Source: Ophiodon elongatus
Taxonomy: Eukaryota > Chordata > Actinopteri > Perciformes > Hexagrammidae
Assembly (NCBI GenBank): GCA_016806645.1
Contig: JACSYO010001856.1
Span: forward strand, 2,935,001 to 2,999,000
Direction: 5' to 3'
Length of the DNA stretch: 64,000 nucleotides
Shown: one piece after another, positions 53,536-64,000 of the stretch
How positions within the stretch are numbered: position 1 is the stretch's first letter
Layout of the letters: every line of letters begins with the position of its first letter
The notes under the pieces: generated by a model
Seen by the model: the letters and a program-made list of their open reading frames with translations, nothing else
The model's database searches: none
What the model was told of the DNA's origin: nothing
Position numbers and translations under genes: made by a program

Positions 53536-54553
53536 CTTTGTTATTGTGACAGTTATAGCTGTAAACAGCCACTGGAGAATGACTGATGAGGTTCTCATCG
53601 TGGTGCCATCCGACTGCCATTCTCCCCATGCCATAGTAAGGCTCCTCTTTGAGCTGGCTCATAACTGCTGGGTCCATGTAGTTGAGTAAGGTGACATTGA
53701 ACTTGACCGGACCGGTGCATACCTGTCGAGGACTCGGCCGGGAACACCCCTGCTCGCTTGCCTGTTTCTCCCTATCCTCACTGTAATCTGACGAGCTGTG
53801 CTTGAGTCCTGCCCCAGGTTTTTCCTGGGCCCCGAGTCCCGCAGGTTTAATCTCTGCGCCACTGATGGCCTTGGGTTTTCCTTCGCTGTGCACCGATCCT
53901 GCTGCGACACCCGGTTCACTTGGTTTGACCTGGCAGGACTCTCCCTCCTCACTGCTGTGTTTGGACTCCGTCTCCCAATCTCCTTCTTGTTTCGACCCGG
54001 AGCAGCCTTCTTCGCTGTGTTTCGACTCAATGTCCCACTCCTCGCTGTGCTTGGACTCTGTATCCCCCTCCTCACTTTGCCGGGACTCGGAGTCCCCTCC
54101 TTCACTATTTCTGGAGTCTTCACTGTGTTTGGACCCTGTGTCCTCCTCTTCACCCTGTTTGGCCTCGGCCTCCCCCTTCACACATTGTGTAAGCCTGTCT
54201 CCTTCCTTCAGCAGAGACACATCAGAGCAGAAGAAGGTGTTAAGCTCACACAATGCCTTGCAAGCAGCCCTAAAATCAGGGTCACAGCAGTTTTGTCCTT
54301 TGACCTCGGTGTCCTCGTTGTGCCAGGGGATGGCGAAGAGTCGCGTGTCTAAATACCGATAGGTGTGGCCCGGCTCACCCAGCAGAGTGCGTGAAACAGC
54401 GGTGAATACATCACGTTCACGGATGCGGACCAGATCTCTCAGGAGGCAGCCCTTCCTTCTCAGGGTGAGCAGAGCTGCCTGCACCCGGCCATGGAGCTCA
54501 GTGGGCAGCGAGAAGGATCTCCTCAGAACCAGGCCGGAGTAACTGGAGTCCCA
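53536..54553 (-). CDS. fto: FTO exon 3 (catalytic-domain core, with large insertion)
   Basis: This exon encodes most of the N-terminal oxygenase domain of FTO. The acceptor ends cccaag before TGG and the donor is AAAG|gtaaga, giving 339 codons plus one base of a Gly codon completed by exon 4. Conserved segments include GLVLRRSFSLP, RDLVRI, TYRYLDTRLF, FNVTLLNYMDP, LKEEPYYGMG and WHHDEN. Human active-site residues map to R96 (codon 54389-54391), Y108 (54353-54355), N205 (53681-53683), H231 (53603-53605), D233 (53597-53599) and E234 (53594-53596), and all are retained. Between the ELN motif (human N143) and FNVTLL (human N200) there are 181 residues instead of 57, so about 124 are inserted. The insert is Glu, Ser and Lys rich and contains a ten-residue tandem repeat. 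The frame is uninterrupted through the insert, which argues for a functional exon. The open frames on the opposite strand here are shadows created by the repeat. Confidence 0.96.
53939..54148 (-). repeat. 30-bp-period coding minisatellite in FTO exon 3
   Basis: About six to seven imperfect copies of a 30-bp unit lie in frame within exon 3. They encode a decapeptide of approximate form EGDTESKHSE. Readable variants include EEDTGSKHSE, GGDSESRQSE, EGDTESKHSE and EWDIESKHSE, followed by more diverged copies (EGCSGSKQ and WETESKHSSE). One copy is shortened to six residues (DSRNSE). All length changes are multiples of three. On the plus strand the unit reads roughly as tcctcactgtgtttggactc followed by a CT-rich stretch. 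The repeat and frame are seen directly. Expansion by slippage or unequal exchange is inferred. Confidence 0.85.
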
Positions 54554-54758
54554 CTTGGGAACACAAGACATTCTCATCAGGATGATCATGACATACAAAA
54601 AACATAACAAACAAAAGGAAATCACAATCCTATTTGGAAAACATGTTTCTTGCTACCATCTTGAGCAAAATATCACACAATAGAATACAATACAAAAATG
54701 CTATTTAAAGTAGAGGTCTTGGCATCAGTAAAATAATGCCAAAGTGTGGCTGGCTCAC
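54554..54758 (-). other. FTO intron 2
   Basis: This 205-bp intron lies between exon 2 (donor gtgagc) and exon 3 (acceptor cccaag). The exon 3 frame happens to remain open about 70 bp into it. Nothing else is recognised. Confidence 0.9.
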
Positions 54759-54836
54759 CAGTTGCTGATAGCCCAGATCTGAAGGTCCCAGAAAGGGGAT
54801 CTTCTGGTCTCCCAACTCCTGCAGTAGCTTCCGCCT
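54759..54836 (-). CDS. fto: FTO exon 2 (coding, 26 codons)
   Basis: This exon encodes part of the N-terminal region of FTO, the AlkB-family Fe(II)/2-oxoglutarate dioxygenase that removes methyl groups from m6A and related bases in RNA. On the minus strand it follows a pyrimidine-leaning acceptor ending in tttcaaag and ends at CTG followed by donor gtgagc. The 26 residues begin RRKLLQELGDQKIPFLGPSD and end GYQQL. They match human exon 2 (KLRLLEELEDTWLPYLTP and following residues) in length and pattern. The frame enters exon 3 at TGG with no split codon. The frame also stays open upstream to a Met at 54893, but that stretch has no FTO similarity and lies behind the acceptor, so I read it as intron. 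What is seen: splice sites, frame and similarity. Exon 1 was not found. Confidence 0.93.
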
Positions 54837-55835
54837 CTTTGAAACACAACACAGTAAAACAGGCTGATGAGTAGCAGTAGGAACCTTCTGCATGGAGCTT
54901 TTTTTTTTTACGTTCTCACTTTGGTGTCCGAGTTATCAAATACCTCTATTAAAATAAATACTGTGTATTACTTTTGGGGAATTGCAGAGATGGTGTGAGG
55001 GGCAAACCGTGACTTCTGTATACCTTTAAGCATCCACACCAAGGTGCTGTGATTGGACACAAATTACAGAATTCGCTCACTACTTCCTGGCATAGGAAAC
55101 TGTAGAAAGACATAAGAGTGTGTGAGACTCAAGTCTCTTATGGGCCTGTATGGCCTACATAAGTCAGAGACTGGCTCGACTGCCACTTCCACTGTGGCAC
55201 TTTATTTTAAAGTACTGCAAACACAATCTTTGAATACAAGACTGCCTTTGCCTTGCGGGAACATAGCATATGCTGACGTGAATACATTTCCAACCGTCGT
55301 ACCTTGCCTCACTATAAATATATTCGTCAGAAAGAAACAGTGCGAAATGTACAATAACATCACTATACAGACTAACAAGAACAAACTGTTGAACTAAAAT
55401 CAAATCATACAAACTGAGTCACCAGCTTTTCGGGGATCAAATTACTAAATTTGTTTTAACAAATGATGCTCTCAAAACTGAGCTGAGATAGCAGTGGAAC
55501 CCGGTCATTTTCATTGACGTCTCATATTTTTATGATTTGGTGAAGGCTGCCGTGGGGTTCCTCACAACCTTATAAAAGATGCCCTGTGCCATACAGAGCT
55601 CGCCCAATAAAAACGTCAACCTGGTGGAGGGATCAAAGTACTTTTCATTGGGACGCATTCCATTCTGACCTGTAAATCCAATGGCAACTGGCATAAAAAA
55701 ATATATGCCCAAATAAATTTCACAACTATTTCCCCACCCCTGCACCTTCCGTATGTGCGCGTGCGAAGGTATGTGAAGGCGTCGTGTCTGGGCGCGTGTG
55801 TGGGTTCAGACCCTCATATTCATTCCCCCACAGGT

Positions 55836-55966
<131 letters not shown>

Positions 55967-56879
55967 ACTGTCAGCAGCGGGAGGTGGGGGGAAATGTCAC
56001 CGACATGCCACTGTCTTTTTACATCTTTAAAAGTTTTTGCATGAATGGCCTGTGCATCAACCACCGCGCGGTTGTGATGGTTTATGGAGGGACGACCCTG
56101 TGTATATTTCCGAGACATTTACAACAGGCGTCTCACATTTCGACTGCCCTAATAATGCCAAAGACCTCATGTGGGCACACTGCAGGGAATTTGGGAACCG
56201 GCTGCCAAAACATGTCCCGACTTTAAGAGTGAAATAAAATGTGTTGTTAATAACATTAAAGTGCAAGTCTGAAAAGATGTGTGTCCCGACTCAAAAGGGG
56301 CCTGGATCACGAAGAGGGCAAGCGGTGAAGTATGTGCATTAAAGACGAGAGGGAGGGAAACAGATCCCAATAACGGAGGCGGAAGAAATGGGAGGGCATC
56401 AGATCTGAAGCAGTTTGGTGAATTTACCTTCAGGGCTGAGTCTTTACCTTAGGCTAAACAACACAACACCTGCTGAAAGTTTTCTTAAAGGATGCACATG
56501 AGTGTACAGGCCTTCCAAGTTATTCCGGAACAAACAAAAACAGACTTGCAGACAGTTGGAATCTAAAAAACAAAACAACATGCACTATTCATGGCCAGAC
56601 TGCATTCAAAGGCTGTTGGAAGAAATTGACAACCTGACACACATTCATTGGTGTCAGATTCTAACTCATGACAGAAGCTCAAGATATCAAGGTGAGGCTC
56701 TGGGCAAGTGTTGTCTGTGTATGCGCGTCTGTGGGTTTCTGTGTGTATCTGTGTGTGTGTGTGTGTGTGTGTTTTTTATCTGTGCGCTGCTGTGAGCCTG
56801 TACAGCATCCACCTGCTGGGAAGATCCACAGTCTGCTTGTCACACCACCACTGTGAGACAGCACGAAGCCTCACTGTGT

Positions 56880-56932
<53 letters not shown>
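56880..56932. repeat. (GT)n microsatellite
   Basis: About 26 GT units, with a smaller GT array at 56751-56771. Confidence 0.95.
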
Positions 56933-56933
<1 letters not shown>

Positions 56934-58124
56934 TGAGGCGCCAATAGATAAATACACACACATACACGGCCACCCCCCCGCCCCCCAAAAAAAAAAAAAA
57001 CACGCAGCCGGGGTAGCGAGCATGATGCCTCAACGCCGATCCCACACAACCAGGGCCGTCACACACATGTCGGAAACATCAAGCTGCTCAGAAATTCCAC
57101 AGAACAAAAAAAGGAAAGACAAGAAGTTACCGGAGCCCTCTGAAGCAGATGGACTCTCTCAGTATCAGAAGGCCACTGTGTCTGTCTTCCCGTCTCTGTC
57201 TCTGTCTCTGTACCTGATTCTAGAAGGAAAACCACGAGGCTCAAAAAAAACAAAAAAAAAAGGTCTGCGTTCTTACTCAGACCCAAGAAATGAGATTACC
57301 AATCCCATAATAACACAGAGGCGTCACGGTAGCCGTGCCGACCGTCTGCGCTGAGTGATATATCTGATGCGGGGTTTTTTTCCTTTTTTTTTTTTTCTTT
57401 CGTTTTTTTTAATCTCTCTCTTGCTTGATGGGATTATTCCCTCAGCCGGACTGTTTATCACAGAAAAACATATTAGGTAGAATAGAACTCAATTGGTTCG
57501 CTTTGATCTTGGCCTATAAGAGATATCAAACTGTGTACCGTATATTTATTAATTTCATCTATTTCCCATTTGTGACACTTCAACGGACACTTTCTTCAAA
57601 GCGTTCCTCGCCGAGTAGATTAATGTCCGGCGCTTAGCATCAATAGCTGAAAAAAAAAAAAAAAAGCCAGATAACTCCGCCGCTGTGGGGATAAAAACAC
57701 TTCCAGTCTAACTTGTGTCTGCCCCCGAGGGTGCATTGGAACGTACTGTATGTGATATGACTGCTTAAGGAGGACACATGAGTCCCACTGGACTTGTTTA
57801 GATCTGGCTGATGCACAATAAACTGTAGATAAAAGCTACAATGTAGAGTAAGCCCTAAAGATGGCTTGACAAGTAGTCAGTCACCCCATGTGGAAGCACT
57901 TCTCGTGTTTTCCGGCGTACACTTTTCAGTTAGTCATGTTTAGTAAGACCGAAATTCTTCTCTCCATCTTGGCTGATATCTATTTTTTTGTTTTGTTTTG
58001 TATGCCACGCAAGAGGTATGCCATATTTTCTTCCAAGGCCTCCAACCAAAGGAGGGCAGCACTCTCTTTCCCTCGACGCCGGTGCCGCAGAGGGCAGACA
58101 GGCGGGCTAGTCTGGATCTCGCCG

Positions 58125-58156
58125 GGCCTTGTGCGGCCTTGTGCGGCCTTGTGCGG
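58125..58156 (+). repeat. 10-bp tandem repeat, three copies
   Basis: The unit ggccttgtgc is repeated three times in direct succession, beside the CpG-dense patch. Confidence 0.9.
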
Positions 58157-58266
58157 CCCGTGGCGAGGGACAGCTGTGTAATGGAGCCATTGGTGCTTGT
58201 GTGACACCCACTTCCGAACCGGTCCTCTTCTGCAAAAGTGATGGTGAATCAACAGTTTTGACAAGT

Positions 58267-58449
58267 CGGCTGTAAAACTTCAGACTCCGACAGACGGACC
58301 ATGCGTGTACATCAAAGGCGCTTCCGCCCCGCGCCATTTGGCACCGGATCGCCGAATGTCGGGAGCTCGTGCGAAGCGACACGGGGCGTAAAGAAGGGCA
58401 AGCCCATCGGAACATTCGTGTTTGCACGGGTGATGCACAGAAGGTTTCG
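58267..58449. promoter_or_regulatory. CpG-dense patch, candidate promoter or CpG island core
   Basis: I count about 21 CpG dinucleotides in about 180 bp, far above the surrounding introns. The local sequence includes gcttccgccccgcgccattt and ggatcgccgaatgtcgggag. It may be a CpG-island core near an FTO 5' end, but no exon 1 was found and frames on both strands look like chance. Position upstream of exon 2 on the minus strand fits an FTO promoter or an intronic alternative one. Confidence 0.4.
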
Positions 58450-59900
58450 CAGGAGCTTTGAATTCAGCTTTGATCTGAGAAAAGAACACACATAGGGAGC
58501 AGTTCGAGAAAACACCAACCGGGAGTCAAGTTTGTTCCATAAAGGTCTCTATAGTCCGATAGTTCGTCTACCTCATCTTCGGGGTATGCCACGAACTCAA
58601 ACTATGGTGAGATAACACAGCACCTAGGTGCCAGCACAGAATCACACACATGCACGACCACAGAAGCAGAGAGAGGTCGCACGTTTGTTGCTGTGCTTCT
58701 TGCCGCGGAGTTTATATCACGTGTAAGAAACTTTTCCTTTTATGTTTAATATGTATCTAAAAAATGTGTCAATCTGACCCAATACACAAAGTGGAAAACA
58801 ACAGCTCCAGGATTAGTTACAATGTCATAAATTACCTGTTTTTGGTTTTTTTTTTTACTGTGTTTACAGATCATTTCATAATCCATGCATGCCAACCTAA
58901 AAGAAAACACTCGGGGCAAAAATTAACCATTTCTTAATTCTGACATTTTGGTTACAGCTACTTGTGGCATTCATTTATTTTGAGAATGCCAGCTAGAGGT
59001 TTGGTGACTCAGTGTGATGGCTGACTGGGCAGACTGGTCAATGGATAACTGGAATGTGTGGGAGTTGACCTCAGAGCCGGGGTGTCGGTAATGTGTAAAC
59101 CTGTGTCTCCACACGCTCAGGGCCGGGTCATGAATATGAATGAGGTCAATCAGGGGGATGTTGCTAGAAACATCTTAAAAACCGTTGGCTTTCAGCTACT
59201 TTCCTGTTGATTGTTGTCAATTCTTTTCTGGATAATCTGTATTATCCTGAGATGTATTTACAGATTCAATTTCGCAATCGCAAATCACGTTTTAATGCAA
59301 GGTCGTCCGTCCAAGCTCATGCAAATAAAACGGATCAGACGTTTACATCTCATATTAAGAACATAATCCTCAGCGTGTTTTTTTTCGTAGAGACGCAGAA
59401 TGGGTCATATTAATTTAATCAATATCAGAAACTTGTTTGGTTTTTTTCATTTCAAATAAGAAACAGAAAAGGAAAGAAAAAAAAAAAGATACCCAGAAAT
59501 AACTGCGGGTGAATGCTTTGCCAATAAACTCTGCTTCTTTTTTTGTTTCAGTTTTTTTCAAATCACGGTAGTGAACATTCTGTATATATTGACAGACACG
59601 TTCAACATGTGTTCGGCGGGGGTCCACAGGTGGAGAACGTGATGACAAATGTCAGACAGGTCGGCTCTGGCCCGTTAATTGTTGTTGGAGGCTGAAAGGC
59701 TGCGTTGCTCATTTCACCTCGCGAGAGGTCGGCGGGGGACGTGATCATTAATATTAGAACATTTCCATCCATCTACCTGAACAAGAGGCCAGTCATTTAA
59801 AGGGCTGGCGCTGGGCAGACCTTTCACGCCCTGTTTATATCACTGATCCAAGCACATTACCAGAGCTGTGGGGGACCACTGCCTGTCATTAATTACATTA

Positions 59901-59903
59901 ACA

Positions 59904-59983
<80 letters not shown>
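59901..59983. repeat. (CA)n microsatellite with CATA interruptions
   Basis: CA array starting at acgcgcac and interrupted twice by atat. Confidence 0.95.
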
Positions 59984-61479
59984 ACCTTTATTGGCAGCCG
60001 GTCACATTTGAAAAATGTCACACGTCTGAGATAAGGTACACTAACACACATCCGGTGTGCCATTTTAACTAAACATCAAACGCCCTGTCACATTCCCTCT
60101 TTGTGAGCCATGTGTGCACTTTCTCACGCGCACACTTACTTAAAGCTACTCCTCCAGTCATCCCAGGGTGCGCGTAATTCTGTCAGGTGGAGAGTATGTG
60201 TGCATGCATACGTGTGAGAGAGGAAGAGACGGAGAAAGAAAAAAAAACGGTGCTGGACCTCATCTGTTTTTTGATCTCTCTCGCCGCACCTGACGGGCTT
60301 GCGGAGAGACCAAGGTTTCCAGATCAATCATTCAAAAGTATTTACAAATGCACAAAGCCAGACACAGACAGGTTGGCACATGGCCACTCTGTTTAAGTGC
60401 TTTTCAATGTGTCTATGGTGTCAACATCTATTTCACACTTATCTACACCTCAAAGGGGAAAAAAAGATGTTTCGGTGACCTTTAGCAAGTGTCAAATCTG
60501 GAGAGGAGACGAGCGGGGAAGAGGATAAAGAGAGAAGGGCAATTTAAGAGATCTGTCGATGTATGCCTTGCATAACCTTTTTATTTATCTGGGAAAGATT
60601 GACTGAGCATGCTCTTGATTAGAAACATACTAGCGGCTTTACACTCGCATACTTCCAGTACATCTAAAGATTTCTGGTGGACAGTAAAAAAAAATTTGAA
60701 CAACATCTTGTTCGAGCGCATCTTGAGCTACAGTGCAGGATTCAAACTAGCAGCCTTTCTTCTTCTTATTTTGTCACAAGAGCAGTATGAGCTCTTGGCC
60801 ACCATGACCGACATGCAAAGGCCATTTGCCATTTTGCCTTAATTGTTAGTTTGCGGCCGGGCCATAATGTTTCCATTAAGATTATGTCGATGGAGAAAAG
60901 CTTTTTAGTTTTCACCTTCAAATTACAACATGCTCTCATGAGGTCAGCTGTTTTCCATGTGGAATGGCCAGTTTTAATGCAGACGCAGTCCCTTGGTATT
61001 CAGGCAGGGTCCGGTTCAGCACGGGGTAAGTCAGGGGAAAGAGTGAGAAAATGAGGAAGGGAGAAAAGTGGAGGGAAGGAGGAGAAGGAGAGGAAGGAGA
61101 GCGTTGATTGAAAGACTGTGATTAGCCGTTTCCAGCAGGGCACCAGGGCCACTGAGTTGTTCTAACAGGGTTGTCGCGTCTCGAGGTGCAGTCAAGGAGA
61201 AGTCAGTGCTTTAGAAAGCTCCCTCAATTTCTCCATTTCCCCCTCCCTCCCTCCCTCTCTCGCTCTCGACACCCAGCCACACTTTTCCTGCCCCTCCAAA
61301 AAAAATCAATATGGCTGTGTAAAGTGCAGCTTGGCCCAGGGGGAGGGCCGGCTAGCTGCAGGGGCTGGATGCGGAGCTTACAGGGAGGACAAGAGGCGTC
61401 CTCCAGGCCTGTCCCACAGGCAGTGTCAAGGACAGACCTGAATATCAGAGGACGGAGGCCACCAGATTGCCCTTCCACT

Positions 61480-61490
<11 letters not shown>

Positions 61491-61511
<21 letters not shown>

Positions 61512-61555
61512 CTCTCTCTCTCTCTCTCTCTCTCTCCCTCCCTCTCTCTCTCTGC
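61491..61555. repeat. (ATCTCGC)4 array followed by (TC)n
   Basis: Four copies of the seven-base unit atctcgc run straight into a CT/TC-rich tract. Confidence 0.9.
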
Positions 61556-63744
61556 TGGCCCGCCTCGGCTGGCTCAGCGGGGCAGAAGAGATCGATAAGC
61601 AGGTGGAGCGTTTAAAATCCCCGGCTCCGGAGGGCTGACGTTACGCTCCTCAGAGCCCAGCGGACCAGCGCATCGCTCAGGGCAGAGCAGCTGGATGGAT
61701 GGATGAGTGGGCGGGTGTGCGGTAGTCGCACCTAGTCATTGAAAGGTTTGTGATTTGTGACAATAAACAATTCAATAGCACTTAGCCATACACAGTGTCC
61801 GAGGGGTGTAGAGCCAGACTCTTCACACACACTGCAATTGTCTCAACATGTCACAGATCAGATGCATTCAGGCAGGTCAGGGCAGCTATGGACCGACACA
61901 GCCCGGTACCGTATCTCACAGTAAGCCAGTGCCTGTAGCGCCGCTGTGATGCACCACTATAGAATAAAGCAGCGTGTAAAATGGCCTTTAAAAAAAAGGA
62001 AACGGCATGTACATTGTCAACAGCAGTGTTCCTCATTTCCATACAGTAGGCTTGACGAGGAAGCCTGTACATGACGTGGATAAACTGTGCGAGGAGGATT
62101 TCAGTCCTGCCGCGTGTCTCCGTGTGTGAGTGACTGATCACAGTGGAAGTGGCTTGTGTCTCTAATCCAGTACCACTGTTAGACTGCGCAAAGACCCGGC
62201 TCTGTGTACCGCGGCACGGGTTGATCAAACCCATCATGTGACAAGCAACCTCTTCAAATGACGATGATTTCCCAGCTCTGTGTCCTTTCGGTTCCATATT
62301 AGATCATCTTCTGACACTGCCGAGTCTGGTACTTCATCTGGGATAAAGATGATGTGCAATCCGACCGGAGGGGCTGGGAGTCAAGGGTAAACGAGGGGCT
62401 GAGACAGGGGTACTGTGCCGGATTGGCTGACAGCTGTGACAATTATCATGTGCTATATTATAACCTTATGCTAAACACAAGATTTGATGAAGTATGTTGC
62501 TTGACAAAACACTTCAAGGACATTTTACCATCAACAGCTGCGTGTCACGTTCACACGCGACACATAGCGCGAAGAAGAAAAAATAGCAGATCACACCACA
62601 TATCAAAACTGGAGAGGATCTTGTCTGCTTCAATTTGTCCTATCAATCATCAAAATGTGACTCGGTGTTCTACTTTTCAACTATATCGTATTTTTCTAAA
62701 GACAACTACACAGACAAGCTCTTGAATTATTTGTTGATACCTATTTGTTGGAACTGATTTCTGAATATGGTATTATTAACAAGCTTGAGCCGTGGACTAA
62801 GTCCAAATGCTGACAATGACCTGAGCCACTAGAAAAAAAAACATATGGCACAAAACAGATGTGGACTGAACATCTAGGACAGGTCTAATTCTATCTCATG
62901 TAGTCTTTGACCCAAATAAACTGGCATTATGATGTGACCTCAGATTAATATTGAATTAAGGGCCGAATATCATTTGTGGATGTTTACACGACCGTCAGCC
63001 CGTCTTCCTGGAATCCTGAAGCAGATAAGTTTGCTATAATGGCATTAGCCAAATCCCGAAGTATAGCAGACGGCACTTGTCTTGCTTGAGAAGCCACCTC
63101 ATTTCTTTATTTATTTTTCCTTCACTCATTCTGAACAAAGGGAAATATTCTACCAGGAATTGAATAGCTTAATCCTCTTTTCACTCTTCCCAGTAGCTTG
63201 AATGGTGACAGATTAACATCCTGGAGGTTTACAAACCCAGCCATTTGAAAATGTAATTGCTGGTGCCACACTGCATGCATGTGTTTAAGTTGAGGGTTAA
63301 TATTAAAGCTTAAAATACACACATGCACTGGAGTCAGGGGGGACGTGGCCAGGTTGGGCCAGACCCAAGTCCCGAAAGCCCAGGTGGGACGGACCATTCT
63401 GTCCTGGACGTATCAGGGAGTCGCAAGCTGTCCCAAACCCTCGCTAGGCTCCATAGTTACTGTTCACTTCTGCTAATTATTACAGCCAATCAGAGGGGTT
63501 AACGGGGCGGAGCCTGGCCAGACCATGTTCTGGGGCATTTAACAGCTGGCAGGAACGGAGGTGAATGCATTACACACTGCCCTCATCCAATAAAAATAAA
63601 ACACCCTGACATCTGAGGTGTACTTAGCACGGAGGGAAGGGAGGAAGTGAGGGAGCCAAGAAAGAAGGGATCAAGAGAGGGAGGGGAAGAGGAGGGTGGG
63701 CTGGGGTGAAGGGGAGAGAGAGCATCTGATAACATGATGTCCAA

Positions 63745-63758
63745 GTGCCACCTAGTGA
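63745..63758 (-). promoter_or_regulatory. Strong CTCF-like motif
   Basis: The minus strand reads TCACTAGGTGGCAC, matching 13 of 14 positions of CCASYAGRKGGCRC. It has the same orientation as the motif at 39718-39731, 24 kb away across the FTO exons. Confidence 0.45.
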
Positions 63759-64000
63759 CAGCTTCCAAGCTCCTCTGGTCCTTAAGGCTCCAGAGCATCA
63801 GAGGTGAAGGGGGAGGGGGGGGAGCGGCGGGGAGGGGGGGTGGACAGATGAAGCGACCCAGGACGGCGGGATTGTATATCAGTAGCATATTGTTTTATTC
63901 TTCAAGACACGTCAGCGAGCACCAACCCTTTCCAAAGCACAGTCTGAATCGTTATATTCCAACACACAGTAAGACGACGACGTTCAGAAATGATGTCGAT

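Noticed and set aside
53798..54362. 184- and 186-codon plus-strand frames opposite FTO exon 3
   Set aside because: They are antisense shadows of a real exon and are kept open by the 30-bp repeat. Their Ser/Leu-rich products have no family features.
57068..57354. Plus-strand frame beginning MSETSSCSEIPQNKKRKDKK, considered as a first exon of the divergent neighbour
   Set aside because: It does not match RPGRIP1L as I know it. It lies beside CA and poly-A tracts and lacks a clear donor.
58107..58427. Minus-strand 106-codon Arg-rich frame in the CpG-dense patch, considered as a gene or FTO exon 1
   Set aside because: Its composition reflects high CpG content and a 10-bp repeat. Several frames are open on both strands, and no phase-0 donor leads to exon 2.
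61851..62297. Minus-strand 148-codon frame starting MEPKGHRAGKSSSFEEV, considered as FTO exon 1
   Set aside because: No donor in the required phase follows the first residues, and there is no similarity to the FTO N-terminus.

Overview
This is a window of vertebrate nuclear DNA, almost certainly from a teleost fish. The evidence is spliced exons with GT/AG boundaries in phase, very sparse coding sequence, many (CA)n/(TG)n arrays, a 3' fragment of an L2-type LINE, and short inverted-repeat DNA elements of kinds common in fish genomes. There is no bacterial-style gene organisation. Nearly all open frames between the exons are chance frames in introns or microsatellites.

The one gene I can support is FTO, the AlkB-family Fe(II)/2-oxoglutarate RNA demethylase, on the minus strand. 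Six consecutive coding exons are present. In transcript order they are exon 2 (54759-54836), exon 3 (53536-54553), exon 4 (51046-51171), exon 5 (47267-47346), exon 6 (46761-46904) and exon 7 (40699-40818). Numbering follows human FTO. They splice in phase to 1566 nt, or 522 codons. All metal, 2-oxoglutarate and base-contact residues I checked are conserved (human R96, Y106, Y108, N205, H231, D233, E234, Y295, H307, R316, R322). Exon 1 was not found and is either in the unassigned 54837-64000 stretch or beyond it. Exons 8 and 9 were not found and are probably left of position 1, so 1-40698 is read as part of intron 7.

The most unusual coding feature is in exon 3. Where human FTO has a short poorly ordered loop, this protein carries about 124 extra residues. 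Part of that insert is a degenerate ten-residue tandem repeat rich in Glu, Ser, Lys and His, encoded by a 30-bp-period minisatellite. A second point is exon 7, whose 3' splice site is preceded by (TG)12 ending 6 nt from the exon. This resembles the layout known to weaken CFTR exon 9 splicing.

The rest is intron. In vertebrates FTO introns carry long-range enhancers for neighbouring IRX genes, so several stretches with clustered homeodomain, POU and CpG content are flagged as enhancer candidates. Two strong CTCF-like motifs, a palindromic CRE and a CpG-dense patch at 58267-58449 are also recorded. Mobile DNA comprises a degenerate interspersed repeat (8205-8360), a truncated L2 LINE (about 23985-24610) and two MITE-like elements (27750-28119 and 29769-30120). 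Three places have a (CA)n array followed within 0.7-0.9 kb by a (TG)n array, so a single transcript could fold into long perfect duplex RNA.
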